Source: Saposhnikovia divaricata (lineage: Eukaryota > Streptophyta > Magnoliopsida > Apiales > Apiaceae). Taken from it: a stretch of DNA of 64,000 nt. The notes beneath the pieces are model-generated. The model was given only the letters and a program-made list of their open reading frames with translations. It did not search any database and was not told the DNA's origin. Below are positions 11,513-22,695 of the stretch, piece after piece. Positions within the stretch are counted from its first letter, which is position 1; each line of letters begins with the position of its first letter. The DNA lies in the NCBI GenBank assembly GCA_036435485.1, contig CM071600.1, positions 158,174,546 to 158,238,545 on the forward strand, read 5' to 3'. A program made the position numbers and the translations under genes.

Positions 11513-11742
11513 TTTCTGTGACGCCCCCAGATCCGGGGTCGGAGATCTAGGCGCTCACGGTCCATTTTCCATTAATAACATACCTGTTCTTGCACATAAT
11601 ATATAAAACAGCCATCAACCCCACAATAAACTCACACCGCACACACACACACACAGGTTAGAGTCTCAGAAACGTCACACAATTGATTAAGCAGAAGTAA
11701 AAGTTTCAGAGTTATTACAGACCGAATTAAATAGCATTTATG

Positions 11743-11946
11743 CTACCAGCAACACTTCGATATGAAGCGAAGTTGGCGGCCTGAAAGTTTGTTACGATAC
11801 ACTGCTTTGCACAGGTCATACTTATAAATAAAACGTACTAACAAAAGTTGCCAACCAATCCGGCTAATGGGGCCTACCGGTGGAATCTCAACTGCTGCCT
11901 CGGGTCTAGTCACCTGCTTTCGGGCAGTCTGTCTGGGTCTTGCCAT
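11743..11946 (-). CDS. Small LTR ORF, second copy (H3-tail-like)
   Basis: Same 67-codon frame as at 1856-2059; starts MARPRQTARKQ and ends SKCCW. About seven residues differ from the first copy and none breaks the frame. The putative acceptor before it is AAAAG|CTAAG here rather than AACAG. Confidence 0.45.
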   Translation of the reverse strand: MARPRQTARKQVTRPEAAVEIPPVGPISRIGWQLLLVRFIYKYDLCKAVYRNKLSGRQLRFISKCCW

Positions 11947-11955
11947 TTCTCTTAG

Positions 11956-13602
11956 CTTTTGTGTTTGTAAATTTGAAAACAAGCAAGAGTGAGCAACTAT
12001 AGCTCAGCAAGAAATATATGCATAAGGTAAGCAATATAACATTACATATGTTTAGCAGTTATTAAACTCGTTTGTATCAATCAGTTATAAAATCACTTAT
12101 CATTGTTGATAAATTTCGAAGGTGCACCAATACGTGCCCTTGTTTTCAAAATAAACTTGCAGTTCTAGATACTGCATGGATTCAACATCTTTCTCATCAA
12201 AATAGAACACTATCGGAAACTTGGCACATAGGCCTAAGAAGCAGTGTCAGAGCATTTTTCCAAAGTGGAGGAATGGGACTTAAAGAAAACATAAAACCTG
12301 ATAGGGATTGACGATGATCAGTCGCCACATCCGAGTCCAATAATCCGCGGGTCTTCTCTACCGGTAGAAGGATAGAAACTACATCCGTAACTATCCCCGG
12401 GTGAAAACTATATCCGTAATCACCCTCGATGAAAACTACATCCGTAATCATCCTTCGGCAACACATGGGCCGGAATAATAATTGATGGACCGCCTGGCTC
12501 ACGGCCGCTTACACATCCCGGGAATCGTTCGTCAACGGTTCCTACACCTGCCAGAGTCCCTTTTTCTTTTTCTTTTAAGAACTTGATTTTGATTGAAAAC
12601 TGAGTAATTGAGGTCCGACATCAGTTGACCGATGATTCTTGAAATCACACAAGAAGCAGAACCTGACCGGGGGTTTTCGAAAATGTTTTGAGTTCGAAAG
12701 AGTTCGAGTTTGAAAGTGCTAAAGGTATCTTGGATCAGCTTTGTCTTTAAAATAATGAACAATAATTAATAAATAATATTTTAAGATTTAATATCGAGTC
12801 GGAAGTATTTAATGAAAGAATACTTTTAATCAGAGTTTTCTCAAAATAATCCTTGAAGGAATATTAAGACAATATTTATTTAATAAATAATTACTTAAAC
12901 GAATATTAAAATAATATTCATTTAATAAATAAGTTTGAAAGAACTGTTTGGAATAATATTCGTTAAATAAATGAGACTTCGAATTAATATTCAAAAATAG
13001 TATTCATATAATAATTAATAATTTAAATGAATATCCAAGTGATATTCATTTAATAAATTAAACCTTAAAGGAATATTCAAGAATAACATTCCCTTAATAC
13101 ATGATGTTCTAAATGAATGTCCGAATGATATTTATTTAATAATCGAAGGTTTTATAGAAATATTTGAAATAATATTCGATAAATGGTTCGTCTTTGAATG
13201 AACACTGAAAAATAATATTCATTGAATATATAACGTTCAAATAAATATTTGAAGTAATGATCGTTAATTAAATAATCTCGGATGAATATTTAAATAATAT
13301 TCGTCAACCAAATAGTGGAAATTATTTACTTAAATATTTCCCTCGAAAATAATTACGATATATCAAGAAGTACTGACTCCCGGTCTATAATCAATAAATA
13401 GGATTCATATGCCATTCTCTAAGGGTCTTAGCGACATCCGGCTTATAATCGATATGTTATCTATCTACTTATAAGCCAAAGAACAATCAGGAAACAAGTA
13501 TATCAATATGACTTGAAAGTAGGCATGCATGCTATGGCATATGTATAACAGAAGGCATATATTTTCACAACAACAGCCTAAAAAGGGAAAGTTGAAACTT
13601 GC
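11956..13602 (-). other. Putative leader intron in hybrid LTR
   Basis: Minus-strand donor CCAG|GCAAGT at 13602 and acceptor AAAAG with exon resuming at 11955. The donor lies in the B-type part and the acceptor in the A-type part of the hybrid LTR. Confidence 0.35.
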
Positions 13603-16600
13603 CTGGTAATTGAGCACGGGTAGGGGTAGCGGTAGGGTAACCCGAGTCAGCTCGGCGATCTATAATAGTCAAGAGATTCGAGATTAATCACTTAACATTT
13701 TTCAAAAGGTTAAGTATTAACTTAAGTCGAAACATGTTTTCGAATTATCTCGTTATACCCCTTTTTAGTGTAAGTCTTTTTATTACCGATACGATTCGAC
13801 ATTTGTTCGTTATTAAGGCATGTCATCGTACTCACACTTAGGGTATACTTAAGTCGTATAAGTTCTAAATTCGATCGATTATGAACCAAGATTATATCTC
13901 GAGTTTTATCGCTCGTTTTCTAAGTTATAACCAAAGTTATACTTTTAAGAGGTTCGTTCGCGTTTAACCTAGATTCGAACATTTTTATAAAATCGAAAAA
14001 TGATCCGATTCACATGAGGTTTTCTCTCACACCTTCCTTTTTACCTCTAGTATTTAATTACCAAGATTTGCCACTGACTTACGTATCTTACGAGGGTCCA
14101 ATTTTAATTACGAATTCCCGGTTACGGTTTCAAACTACTTTTAGTATCGGTCATAAATCCTAAACCGTAAGTCTGTTTGATTCGATTCTTTTTCCAAAAT
14201 GATCTACGACTCAAGATCTACAAGGACATGTTAGATACTTATCCAGTTTCGGCCATTAGACCTACTGTGATGCACAGTTTTCAATGATTAACGAAATTTC
14301 GGCATTATAACGGCTATAATACGAACGTTCCAAAAATCACAATCAACAACCCAAGCCACACTGGGCATCAATACAACTTATACACATAATAATCATCTCA
14401 CAAGTCCAGAAGCTACTGATCTTAGCATCAAAATCATCATGCTTCTTAAATCATATAACTAATTACATAATCATGCTTATAATTATCACTATAATCATAC
14501 CAAGCTAAATCCATAAAAAACATTCATAAATCTCAAATCAAATGCTAGGGTTTCAAGAGATCTACCTTCCTTGGAGTATGCTATAACCTTAATAAGCTTG
14601 GTATGGTCCTTGTCTAGTTTAATCAAACCTTAGATCATCCAAAAAAATCATGAAAACAAGATTAGTTCTAAGAAAACACTATTCATAATCACATTTAGTG
14701 ATTTTTTTGAAAATGGTAAAAGATGAATTTGAAGCTAGGATTTTTAGGGGATCTAAGCCATGATATGTAGTACTTACCATCAAAATTTGGAGATCAATTG
14801 ATGGTGGGAACCCCCTTTTTCTGCTCTTGGCCGAGAGTTTGCTAGGATGGAGAGAAAATGGAGAGTTGTTTTGTTCTTGCTTGGTTGCTAGCTTGAATAA
14901 TGCATAAAGTAATTTCCTTGGATAATATCTTCTCTAAAAGCTACTTTATTAAAGTAGTGATGTCATGGATGATGAAAAATTGGAGGACAAGTGTTGATCT
15001 TTGGTGGTTAAGGTGATAAAGTAAGGCTAAGTACTAGTTACCTTCCTAATCTTGCTAGTTACTTATGTAACTTCCTAGTTACTAGATATTTCTTATTTGC
15101 ACATGCATGCATCTTGATCTCTGCTTGCTCTTTTGTCCGGTTATTGCTCAATTTGATTGATCGTTCGAACGAATATCTCAATCGTTTTTAGTTAGGGTTT
15201 TATAGGAAACCTTCTTGACATTTATAGTACCATTCTCCATCATTCTTAATAATTCTCGAATCCATTTTCCTTAAATCCTATTAATAATCTCTTAGGTCTT
15301 TCGGTGTCCAGGGAAATCTCGGGGAAAATAAAAGTGCTATTTTTCAGAATCCGACAGCTTTTATATACACTCTTTTTCCCCCTGGATCATTAATACGAAC
15401 TCAGAATTTCGTTCCGCGTACTTCTATATAGCGTCGTCTAATAATATTCTTATTTCCACCAAAAACACTATTCATTATTTATTCTTTACTTATTCTCTTA
15501 GGGTTGTACAATTGTCCGTATTCTCTTTCGATCGTTCTTTAACCTTTTTACGGAACCACTGGATTAATCGTTATCGATCTGGATGACATGAGAATATTCT
15601 CCTTCTAGGAATTGCCATATCTTATTCCCTTAGGAGATAGATTATTCTTACCTATGTTGTCACCCTTTAGCATTCTTCAAGACATAGAAATAATAAAGTC
15701 GAATTCCATTCATTCTTTCCAAATATCAATTATTACATTGTAGCAGTAACCACTATTCATTCTTACATTATTAATTAAATAAAAGTTTTAATTCTACCCA
15801 AAATCTGGGTTCTTACACATGTCTTAGTGCCAAAAAGTGGACCAATGGCAAGCTAGCAACACATTAAAAGAGTTGCATCCAAATTATAGATATAAATTAC
15901 ATGTATTAGTCATAAAAAATAAAAACAAAACAAACACAACCACCATCTTTTGGAGCTCTCGGCCAAGGTGAAAAAGGAGGGGGAAGAAGGAGATTTCACC
16001 ATTCACTTTCTACAACCTATAGCTTAAATCAAAGGGGGAGAAGAGTAGAAGGTATGACCAAAATCTTATGATCATCCATTAAGTATTTCTTGTCCAAAAA
16101 GCTTGAAGAAAGTGATGATGAATAGTAACTAATGTTTTGTTTGATTTTTATTCTTTGATTTATAGTTTCCAAAGGATAAAGTAAGCAAGGATCTAGTGTT
16201 GTGAGAGTATATAAACACTAACAAGCTTCCAACAAAGGTATAACCCTTGAGTCCTTTTGAAGAATTTTGAGATTTGGTTGAGTTTTAGTGGTATTATGCA
16301 CGTTTAAAGCATGAGAACTATGATTGGATATTGATAAATGTTAAAATGGTTTATATGAATGGAAAGGCATTGCTTGGCCTTAGTTCAAAGATAAATAACA
16401 TGTATGGATGATTGGAGTGGAAACCATGGTTATTGGAACGTTTTGATTATGGAAATATCCGATTTATAGCCGTCGTAATGCCGAAATTTCATTAACCTTT
16501 AAAACAGAACATACCCGAGATAAATAGCTTTTAATCTTAACAAGAACATGACCGGTTATTGTAGTTCTCGAGTCATAGATCGTTTTGGTGCAAGAATCGA

Positions 16601-17155
16601 AGCAATCTGATTTACGGTTTAGGAGATATGACCAAAATCGTTAAAGTAGTTTGGAAACGTAAGTGTGAGTTCGTAACTGCAATTGAACCCTCCTAACTTG
16701 ATAATTTTGGTTATAAATCTTGGTAATTAAACATTAGAGATCATAAGGAAGGTGTGGGAGAAGACCTCATGTCAAAAGGATCGTTTTTCGATTTTATAAA
16801 AATGTTCGAATCAAGGTTAAGTACGATGGAACCCTTAAAAGAGCACTTGGTTATAACTTTGGAAAAACCACTTAGAAAACGGACAATAAATCTTGACGTA
16901 TAATCTTCTCGAGTAAACGACCAACCCTAGAACTTATATGACCTAAGCATCTATCAAGTATAAGTATAATGACATGTCTTGTTAGCGAATAAGTGTCAGA
17001 TCATAACGGCAATAATAAATGCTAACATGGAAAACGTATTTTAGCTTAAGTAAAGTAGTTACTTGACTTTTCAAAGTGATTAACCTTGAATAATTTTGGA
17101 TTGTTTATAGATCACCGGACCGATCCGAGACACGTTACCCCTACGACACTTCCAG

Positions 17156-17946
17156 GCAAGAGTTCTTTTATCTTTACTTTGATAAATTATAAAATTCCTG
17201 GAGAATGGTTTTATTGATGTATACATGGTTTCATATTACTACATTGCAAAGGACATATTTCCTGATTTCTGAAAATTATTTATGAACAAGGATAGTGCAA
17301 GATACTGTATGGATAAAAGGGATAAATTTGGAAATGGAATAACAACTTTTATAACGGGGATTCTATCATTTCGACTAAGTTTAATGCAGTCCAGCTTGCA
17401 ACATTTTATTCCGGCCCATGTGTTACCGAAGGGGGATTGTGGTGAACTTTCCTCCAGGGATGATGACCGAAGAGGATCATTCCTTTTACTAGTAGTAAAC
17501 AGGGAACATGTACGAATAGGGTGACTGATCATCATCCTGTCGTATCTGGCTATGGTGAAGATCCCCGAAATTATTAAAGGAATTGTTGAAAATTTTATTA
17601 TATTAATATCTTGAAAAGAAGGAAATGGTATGGAACAATGGAAGGTGTTAATGGATTAGAAGAGAAACTGATATTATATTTTCATAAAAAGGAAAGTGAT
17701 TTCATAATGAATAACAAGCAAGTTTATGTTGGTGTATTGCTGCGAAAACCAGATATAGCTACTTATGGAAATGTTTTCTTTACTTTACTTTGTAACTTCA
17801 TCTTATATATTTATTTGAAACAATGTTCGTTAAATGCATAACAAATACTTCCAAGGTAATTATAAATTGTTTCACTTCATACTGGTTTTAAAAACTTAAT
17901 CTTGCTGAGCTATTATGGCTCACTTTTGCTTATGTTTATATAACAG
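17156..17946 (+). other. Putative leader intron in LTR E
   Basis: Donor CCAG|GCAAGA and acceptor TATAACAG|CTATA, the same layout as in LTRs A and B. Confidence 0.35.
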
Positions 17947-17955
17947 CTATATCAG

Positions 17956-18066
17956 ATGCCGCCGACACGTCGCCCAACACCCCGGAAGAGGGTAAGGGCA
18001 GGACTATATGATAGGGATTTGTCACCAATTCCTGAGGTAGCTTATCTATATATGTATAGGGTATGA
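17956..18066 (+). CDS. Small basic ORF of LTR E
   Basis: 36-residue frame starting MPPTRRPTPRKRVRAG, nine bases after the putative acceptor. It has the position of the H3-tail-like ORF of LTR A but a different sequence; its start resembles the Gag start MPPRRMNTR. It shows that a short basic peptide, rather than the H3 sequence itself, is what the position shares. Translation is not known. Confidence 0.3.
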   Translation: MPPTRRPTPRKRVRAGLYDRDLSPIPEVAYLYMYRV

Positions 18067-18119
18067 GTAAACCTATGTAAGTTAATTAAGAAGGTTAATG
18101 TAATATACTTTTGGTTGTT

Positions 18120-18365
18120 TTTTTTTTTGCTAAGTTAAATTCATTAATGACCAAAAAAGTACATAATCAAGGGGCATACCCCACGAGAAGAACAGAAAGC
18201 TAACAGCTAAACAAGCCAAAAAGGCAGAACAAAAAAGAAGGCTACTTCCTCATTAATATAAAAGAGGAATCAAGGATGGGTCCCTAGCAACAATTTTTTT
18301 AAAGCTATTACAAGTGAAAAGCTTTTCACGTAGCAAATTTTTTATCAAAAAAATCAGCTGAATAG
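18120..18365 (-). mobile_element. Short 3'-tail retroposon (246 bp) with 14-bp target duplication
   Basis: T-run at the left (18118-18128), so the poly(A) tail is on the minus strand, with CTTAGC just before the A tract. Flanked by tacttttggttgtt at 18106-18119 and 18366-18379. No tRNA-like A and B boxes are evident, so a 5'-truncated LINE 3' end is more likely than a SINE. The same CTTAGC-poly(A) end occurs in the 21-bp insertion at 22675. Confidence 0.82.
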
Positions 18366-18639
18366 TACTTTTGGTTGTTGATATGCTTCTTGTAGAAGTA
18401 TTATTCAGCAACAATAATTAAATGGTATTCTGGTTTTGTAATAATAACTTTATCTTAACTGTTATTATTGATGGATGTTCTCTGAGCATATGACTGGTGT
18501 GTAATTTTATAAGTGTGGGGTTAGTGGTGTGAGTATAAAATGTTACTAAAATATTCAGAGTGCCAAAGGTATAATATAATTAAATGGAAATTGGACCATG
18601 ATGACCTGGATTCCTGACCCCGAATCTAGGGCTGTCACA

Positions 18640-18819
18640 GATTGTCTCTGAACGATATAAGAAAGGATCACTACTATGCAAATCCATTAAACGAACGTAG
18701 TTATTATAAAGAAAAACTTTCATCTAATCTAGTTTTTTATGTGTTTGTTCAATATCATTTTTACAAATTGTATGTTCTTTTATTAGTGAAGTGATTTATT
18801 TTAGAAAAATAAACATTAT
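18640..18819. other. Spacer between LTR E and Tat A
   Basis: AT-rich; possibly the decayed start of the internal region of element E. Ends with the attat target duplication of Tat A at 18815-18819. Confidence 0.5.
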
Positions 18820-19336
18820 TGTTGTAGAATAAAAACTAGGTTATTGAATTGTGGTTAGGGTTTGTGTGTATTTAATGCAGAGGGGTTGGTGAGCTTCGAG
18901 CTTTAATGGTTGTTTCAGTGTTCGAGACTAATCGGTCCTCATAGAGTGCCTACGTATCTCATTATTGAGAATCAAGCCTAGACGTAGTTCTGAGAATGAG
19001 GGGTCAGGCCCCTTATATAGGCTGCGGGAGCCTTAGAATTATGGTAGGATTCGGAGACTTGGTGGCCAAGCCACCTCCTTTGAGGAAGCTTCTAGACTCC
19101 ATCCTTGTAGGAATCAGTTTCCATGTTGAATTGGGTGCCTTGGAGGCTACTCCTAATGATATTGTTTCTTTGTTTGACTCTTATTGATGAGCTATTTATC
19201 ATCCTTAATATTAATTACGAAATTAATATTTAATTAGGGTTTCGGGCCTCGTAAATGGGCCCCACGTTCAGACCATACTGGGTCTAATTAATTCCACATT
19301 AAATGTGTCTTTAGGGCTTACTTTTAGCCCATATCA
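18820..19336 (-). repeat. Tat A 3' LTR (517 bp)
   Basis: TGTTGTAGAATA to GCCCATATCA on the plus strand. Aligns with 29183-29690 with scattered substitutions and a 9-bp length difference near the outer end. Contains the TATA-like CCTTATATAG at 19011-19020 on the transcribed strand's promoter side. Confidence 0.92.
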
Positions 19337-19352
19337 TTTGCCCCTAACTTCT
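19337..19352 (-). other. Tat A polypurine tract
   Basis: Minus strand AGAAGTTAGGGGCAAA abuts the LTR start TGATATGGGC; Tat B has the matching AAGTTGGGGGGCAAA. Confidence 0.85.
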
Positions 19353-19487
19353 AGGAAAACTGATCAGGTTTTCCTTGAAGTTTTAACTGTCTTTCTCGAG
19401 ACTCGGGTCAGGGTTTAACGTTTATACACTGGTGTTTCACGAGTATCATCTTTTGATGTAAAGCGTGGAGCGACCAACGCATTTACG

Positions 19488-19912
19488 ACGATGTTTAAAC
19501 GATGCTAAACGACACTAATCAGCCTTAAACGATGTTACGGTGTTGAACGACATTAAACGGTGCTAAGTGGCCTTAAAAGACACTTAAACGATGTTAAAAC
19601 GATGTTAAACGACGCTAAACGACGCTAAATGGTGCTAAACGGCACTAAATGGCGCTAAACGGTGCTAAACGGCCCAAAACGGCACTAAACGGCACTAAAT
19701 GGCGCTACACGGTGCTAAACGGTGCTAAACGGTGCTAAACGGCGATAAACGGCGCTAATCGGCGCTAAACGGCGCTAAACGGCACTAAACAGCGCTAAAT
19801 GGCGCTAAACTGCACTAAACGGCACCAAACGGCACCAAACGGCACTAAACGGTGCTACACGGCGCTAAACGGTGCTAAACGGCACTAATCGATACTAAAC
19901 GATGCTAATCAA
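19488..19912. repeat. 10-bp tandem array (GGCGCTAAAC)n
   Basis: About 40 units of GGYGCTAAAC/T. From about 19611 to 19910 the period is exactly 10 bp, with about 30 units in register; the earlier units vary in length. Lies in the 3' untranslated part of Tat A, where Tat B has no counterpart. Confidence 0.92.
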
Positions 19913-20029
19913 TTTTGGCTTCAGCTTCACGTTTCGATCAACAAGTTGAGACCCCGAACATCAACCTCAAAACTTGATCATCAACCTCAGTCGGTTGATG
20001 GCCTCCTCGGGAGGTAAATCGATTGGCCG

Positions 20030-20222
20030 GAGGTCGGCTGACGGAAGGTTGGCTGACATGAGGTCAGCTGACATGAGGTCGGCTGACATGAGGTCGGCTA
20101 ATGGGAGGTCGGCTGACAGGAGGTCGGCTAACGGGAGGTTGCCTGACAAGAGGTCGGCTAACATGAGGTTGCCTGACAAGAGGTCGGCTGACATGCGGTC
20201 GGCTAAAGGGAGGTCGGCTGAA
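20030..20222. repeat. 15-bp tandem array (GAGGTCGGCTGACAT)n
   Basis: About 13 variable copies. Because 15 is a multiple of three, reading it gives regular five-residue repeats in several frames (for example ADLMS on the minus strand), which look like a pentapeptide-repeat protein but are a by-product of the array. Confidence 0.9.
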
Positions 20223-20630
20223 GCCTCCCCTCACGGTTGGTCGGCTGCCAAGGGGTCGGCTGAGGCCCTCCATGGCTGCTGGTCGTGCCTCCTTAGGCTT
20301 CTTGGAGATGTTGGAATCTTGTTCGACAACATTCGAACATCTACATCAATATTTGAATGTTGATAAACAAACATCCTTAGTTGATTGTTAAGGGTCTCAG
20401 ACCTTCCATGAAGAAGCTTCAAACTCCTTTCAAGGGCTTCACATTTGTCTGATCTTAAATAGAATTACTTCGAACCTTTCAACCACCATGTTGGAATGTT
20501 GATTCAGTGGCTCATTCTTAAGATGTTCTTGAATCTCTTGAACCAAGTTGCCTCTAGTAGCTTCGTTGGCCTTCAATGGCTTCAACTTAGTTCCTTAGGC
20601 CTTCTAGACCATCAACACGAGATTTCAGGT

Positions 20631-20960
20631 CGATCATCAACCTCAGTCGTCTGGAGCGAAAGCTCGGTCAGCCAGAGCCTTCCTTGGGAGCTTGGTCGGC
20701 CGGCTCTTGGTTTATCATACTGAATATCACATTTCGAACATCAACTTCAAAACTTGATCAGCACCCTCAGTCAGCGGGAGCGAGAGCTCGGTCGGTCGGA
20801 GCCTTCCTTGGGAGCTCGATCGGCCGACTCTCGGTTTATCATATTGAACATCACGTTTCAAACATCAACTTCAAGCTTTGAACACCAACTTTAGTCGGTT
20901 GGAGCCTCCCTCGGAGCTCGGTCGGCCGTTGCTCAGTCCTTGAACCTCAATGTCAGTATA
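20631..20960. repeat. About 125-bp tandem repeat, 2.6 copies
   Basis: Units start at about 20631, 20756 and 20880 (gatcatcaacctcagtcg and variants), each with a GGAGC...AGCTCGGTCGG core. A related half-unit is at 19925-20010. Confidence 0.8.
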
Positions 20961-21044
20961 TGAACGTCGATATTTAGAGAATCCAATATTCTTTTAGGGT
21001 CATGTTTTCATCTTCATTCTTGTTTTTTAGTTCTTAACCCTCTT

Positions 21045-21210
21045 GGGTTAATACCTCTTGCCCCCGACTTCTTGGTTGTTAATGGTACATTCAACCACAA
21101 AGTCAGTTAACGCCTGAGCCTTGTTAGCCGTCCAAAGCTTATATGTGATGTCAAAATCTCGTAACTCCATTGCCCACTTGATTAGCCTTCAATTGGCTTT
21201 CGGGCTATTC
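21045..21210 (-). pseudogene. Displaced RNase H C-terminal fragment of Tat
   Basis: Minus strand encodes LIKWAMELRDFDITYK followed by ALTDFVVECTINNQEVGG, the end of the Tat RNase H and the linker before the archaeal-type RNase H. It lies downstream of the 3' untranslated piece (21690-21870), that is, out of order. A second copy of the linker is at 21990-22060. Confidence 0.75.
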
Positions 21211-21689
21211 AATATATTTCTTCAACGGAAGATCCATCAGGACTTTAACGTTTGTCTTGGTTCTATCTTTGTCTCTTGTTTTTCTTGGTTCTAGGTCAAG
21301 GATTCAAGGTTGATTCCTCGATTTAGATTTCAAGAAACACAATAATGTGGGCTTCTTGCCTTTTAAACTCTTGAGATGAGAGCTTGCTTGAACTTCTTGA
21401 TCCTTGTTTAAGGTTTTCTATTGGTCTTCTACCTTAGATTCTCCATCCAAGTCTTTTTTTGAAAATATTGAAGAGTGGCTAGTCCTTAGCCTCGACAGCC
21501 TCGCATGGCTTTGATTGCCACATGTGGCTTTATTAACTTGCCTTTTATCCTGGGTCCTTCAAGGACTTTAAACACTTATCCCTCAGGGATTTTATTTATG
21601 CATTTGTTTGTTTCCAGTCGTGTATTCTTTTATTTTTGGTACTTGGTCATCTTTGACTTACACACATCTGGTGCTTGGCACATAAATAA
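21211..21689. other. Unassigned interior of Tat A
   Basis: No conserved protein segment recognised in either strand. The plus-strand frame at 21505-21840 runs antisense through element sequence and is not supported. Confidence 0.4.
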
Positions 21690-21870
21690 AATCACAGAAC
21701 AAACTTCCATTAATAACTTGAAATGGGTTCAACCCTTACATGGAGTACTGTTGTCCTACTCGGAGCGACATGCTCTGCAGTGGTTTCATCGAACCTTATT
21801 TCTTTTTCTACTAGATAAATATGAAGCTAAGTCCTACTAGGATAGTTTGAACCCATCAGGGCTTTGCAAG
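21690..21870 (-). other. Tat A post-integrase untranslated piece
   Basis: Minus strand matches the Tat B sequence just after the integrase stop (41270-41360): aataaggttcg, the gagcatgt run and aagggttgaaccca. It directly follows the protease/linker fusion, so integrase has been deleted between them. Confidence 0.75.
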
Positions 21871-21871
21871 A

Positions 21872-22201
21872 CTAGGCCTGCACCACTTGATTTTCTTTTT
21901 GATGCTCCGTCAAAATAGAGCACCCACCACTTCTTCTGGTCTCCTCATTCTTATTCTGAAGTTCACTTCCTGCTTGGGGTACTATCTCATGCCCCCCGAC
22001 TTCTTGGTTGCCAATGGTACATTCAACCACGAAGTCAGTTGATGCCTTAGCCTTAACGGCTGTCTGAGGCTTACGTGTGATGTCCTCTGCTGGCCCTTCT
22101 TGGTGTTCCTTATCACTACGGATATCCATGTCTTCAATCGGAAGGACCTGCCCCCTGACTCCGTCAGGCCTTAACGCGGCTACATAATAGCTCCTAGCCA
22201 T
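21872..22201 (-). pseudogene. Tat A protease tail fused to RNase H linker
   Basis: Open frame starting MARSYYVAALRPDGV, which is the segment after the Tat protease (Tat B has MARSCYVAALRADGV). It runs to GPAED and then jumps to TDFVVECTIGNQEVGG, which in an intact Tat element lies several hundred codons later, between the two RNase H domains. The junction therefore marks a deletion that removed RT and most of RNase H. The tail to the stop is not conserved. Confidence 0.8.
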
Positions 22202-22204
22202 TTT

Positions 22205-22695
22205 CTAGTCACCTTTTTGTTCTCCTACACTATTCCTAGTTGAAAACTTGATCTTCATGTGATAGGTTGAGGCCACAGCCTTAAAAGCATGGAGTCCAGT
22301 CCTCCCGAGGATGGCATTGTAGGTGCAAGACGCTTTGATAACCAAAAAGTCCAGCATCTGAGTGGCCTCTATTGGATTCTGTCCGATGGTGACCGGCAGC
22401 TGAATAGTTCCCTCAACTTTGGATTCTTCTCCATTGAACCCGTATATAGGTGTGTTGGAGGGGGTCAACTGAGAGTTGTTATACCCCATCTTCGCAAATG
22501 CATCGTGAAACAAGATATCCATAGAAGCTCCATTGTCTATCATGACTCGTTTTACCTCTGAATTTCCAATCACGGGAGTTATGACCAGCGGGTCGTCATG
22601 GGGGAACTTCACCCCTTCGAGGTCTGAATCATCAAAAATGATTGTTAACTCAGTTTTTTCATGTTTTGGTGCTTTTTTTTTTTTTTTGCTAAGTG
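22205..22695 (-). pseudogene. Tat A protease region
   Basis: Retropepsin-like domain: FDDSDLEGVKFPHDDPLV, VMIDNGASMDILFHDAF (D-N-G-A active site), GTIQLPVTIG, YNAILGRTGLHAFKAV. Highly similar to Tat B residues around 640-790. Its N-terminal side is interrupted by the 21-bp insertion at 22675-22695, read as a lysine run. Confidence 0.9.
22675..22695 (-). mobile_element. 21-bp retroposon tail insertion with 13-bp target duplication
   Basis: The 21 bases are a run of T followed by GCTAAGTG. They are flanked by tgttttggtgctt at 22662-22674 and 22696-22708. On the minus strand the insert ends CTTAGC-poly(A), the same 3' end as the 246-bp element at 18120-18365. I read it as an extreme 5' truncation of the same retroposon family. 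Confidence 0.75.

Larger units (their letters stand above)
1632..15817 (-). mobile_element. Tekay/Del-type chromovirus (Ty3/gypsy), composite
   Basis: Complete order on the minus strand: LTR (11517-15817), primer site (11501-11512), upstream ORF, gag, protease, RT, RNase H, integrase, chromodomain, polypurine tract (5111-5123), LTR (1632-5110). Very long LTRs and the C-terminal chromodomain place it in the Tekay/Del chromovirus lineage. Both LTRs start and end with TG/CA, but they match for only about 1.27 kb. The flanks also differ: minus-oriented LTR debris to the left, plus-oriented LTR E to the right. The flanks share only an offset catg, not a clean 5-bp duplication. I infer a recombinant or rearranged element. 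Several stops and a frameshift show it cannot encode its proteins. Confidence 0.9.
11517..15817 (-). repeat. Tekay 5' LTR, A/B hybrid (4301 bp)
   Basis: 11517-12793 is nearly identical to the A-type LTRs at 1632 and 52965. Within the AT-rich tract at about 12793 (taatat|cgagtc versus taatat|taataa) it switches to sequence homologous, in reverse, to LTR B at 23164-27764: the tattcatttaata-rich block at 12820-13320, and the block 15300-15660 with GTGTCCAGGGAAATCTCGG. It ends GGTTCTTACA at 15817. The LTR is 822 bp longer than its partner. Confidence 0.88.
15818..18639 (+). repeat. Tekay-like LTR E, 5'-truncated
   Basis: Plus-oriented LTR fragment related to B: the block around 16365-16440 (GGAAAGGCATTGCTTGGCC) matches 24560-24630, and the end GGCTGTCACA at 18639 matches the B end. 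It starts abruptly at the edge of the Tekay element. The sequence after 18639 (gattgtctctgaacg) may be a decayed primer site. It contains a donor CCAG|GCAAG at 17156, an acceptor AACAG at 17946 and a small ORF, and is interrupted by a retroposon at 18120. Confidence 0.75.

Noticed and set aside
19488..20222. CRISPR-like array of regular repeats
   Set aside because: No unique spacers; simple 10- and 15-bp tandem repeats in a plant retroelement.
19967..20273. Pentapeptide-repeat-like proteins (ADLMS and RSADM repeats) in both strands
   Set aside because: They are a direct result of the 15-bp tandem array, occur in several frames at once and lie in the 3' noncoding region of Tat A.
21505..21840. 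111-residue ORF on the plus strand
   Set aside because: Runs antisense across Tat 3' untranslated sequence shared with Tat B and has no conserved content.
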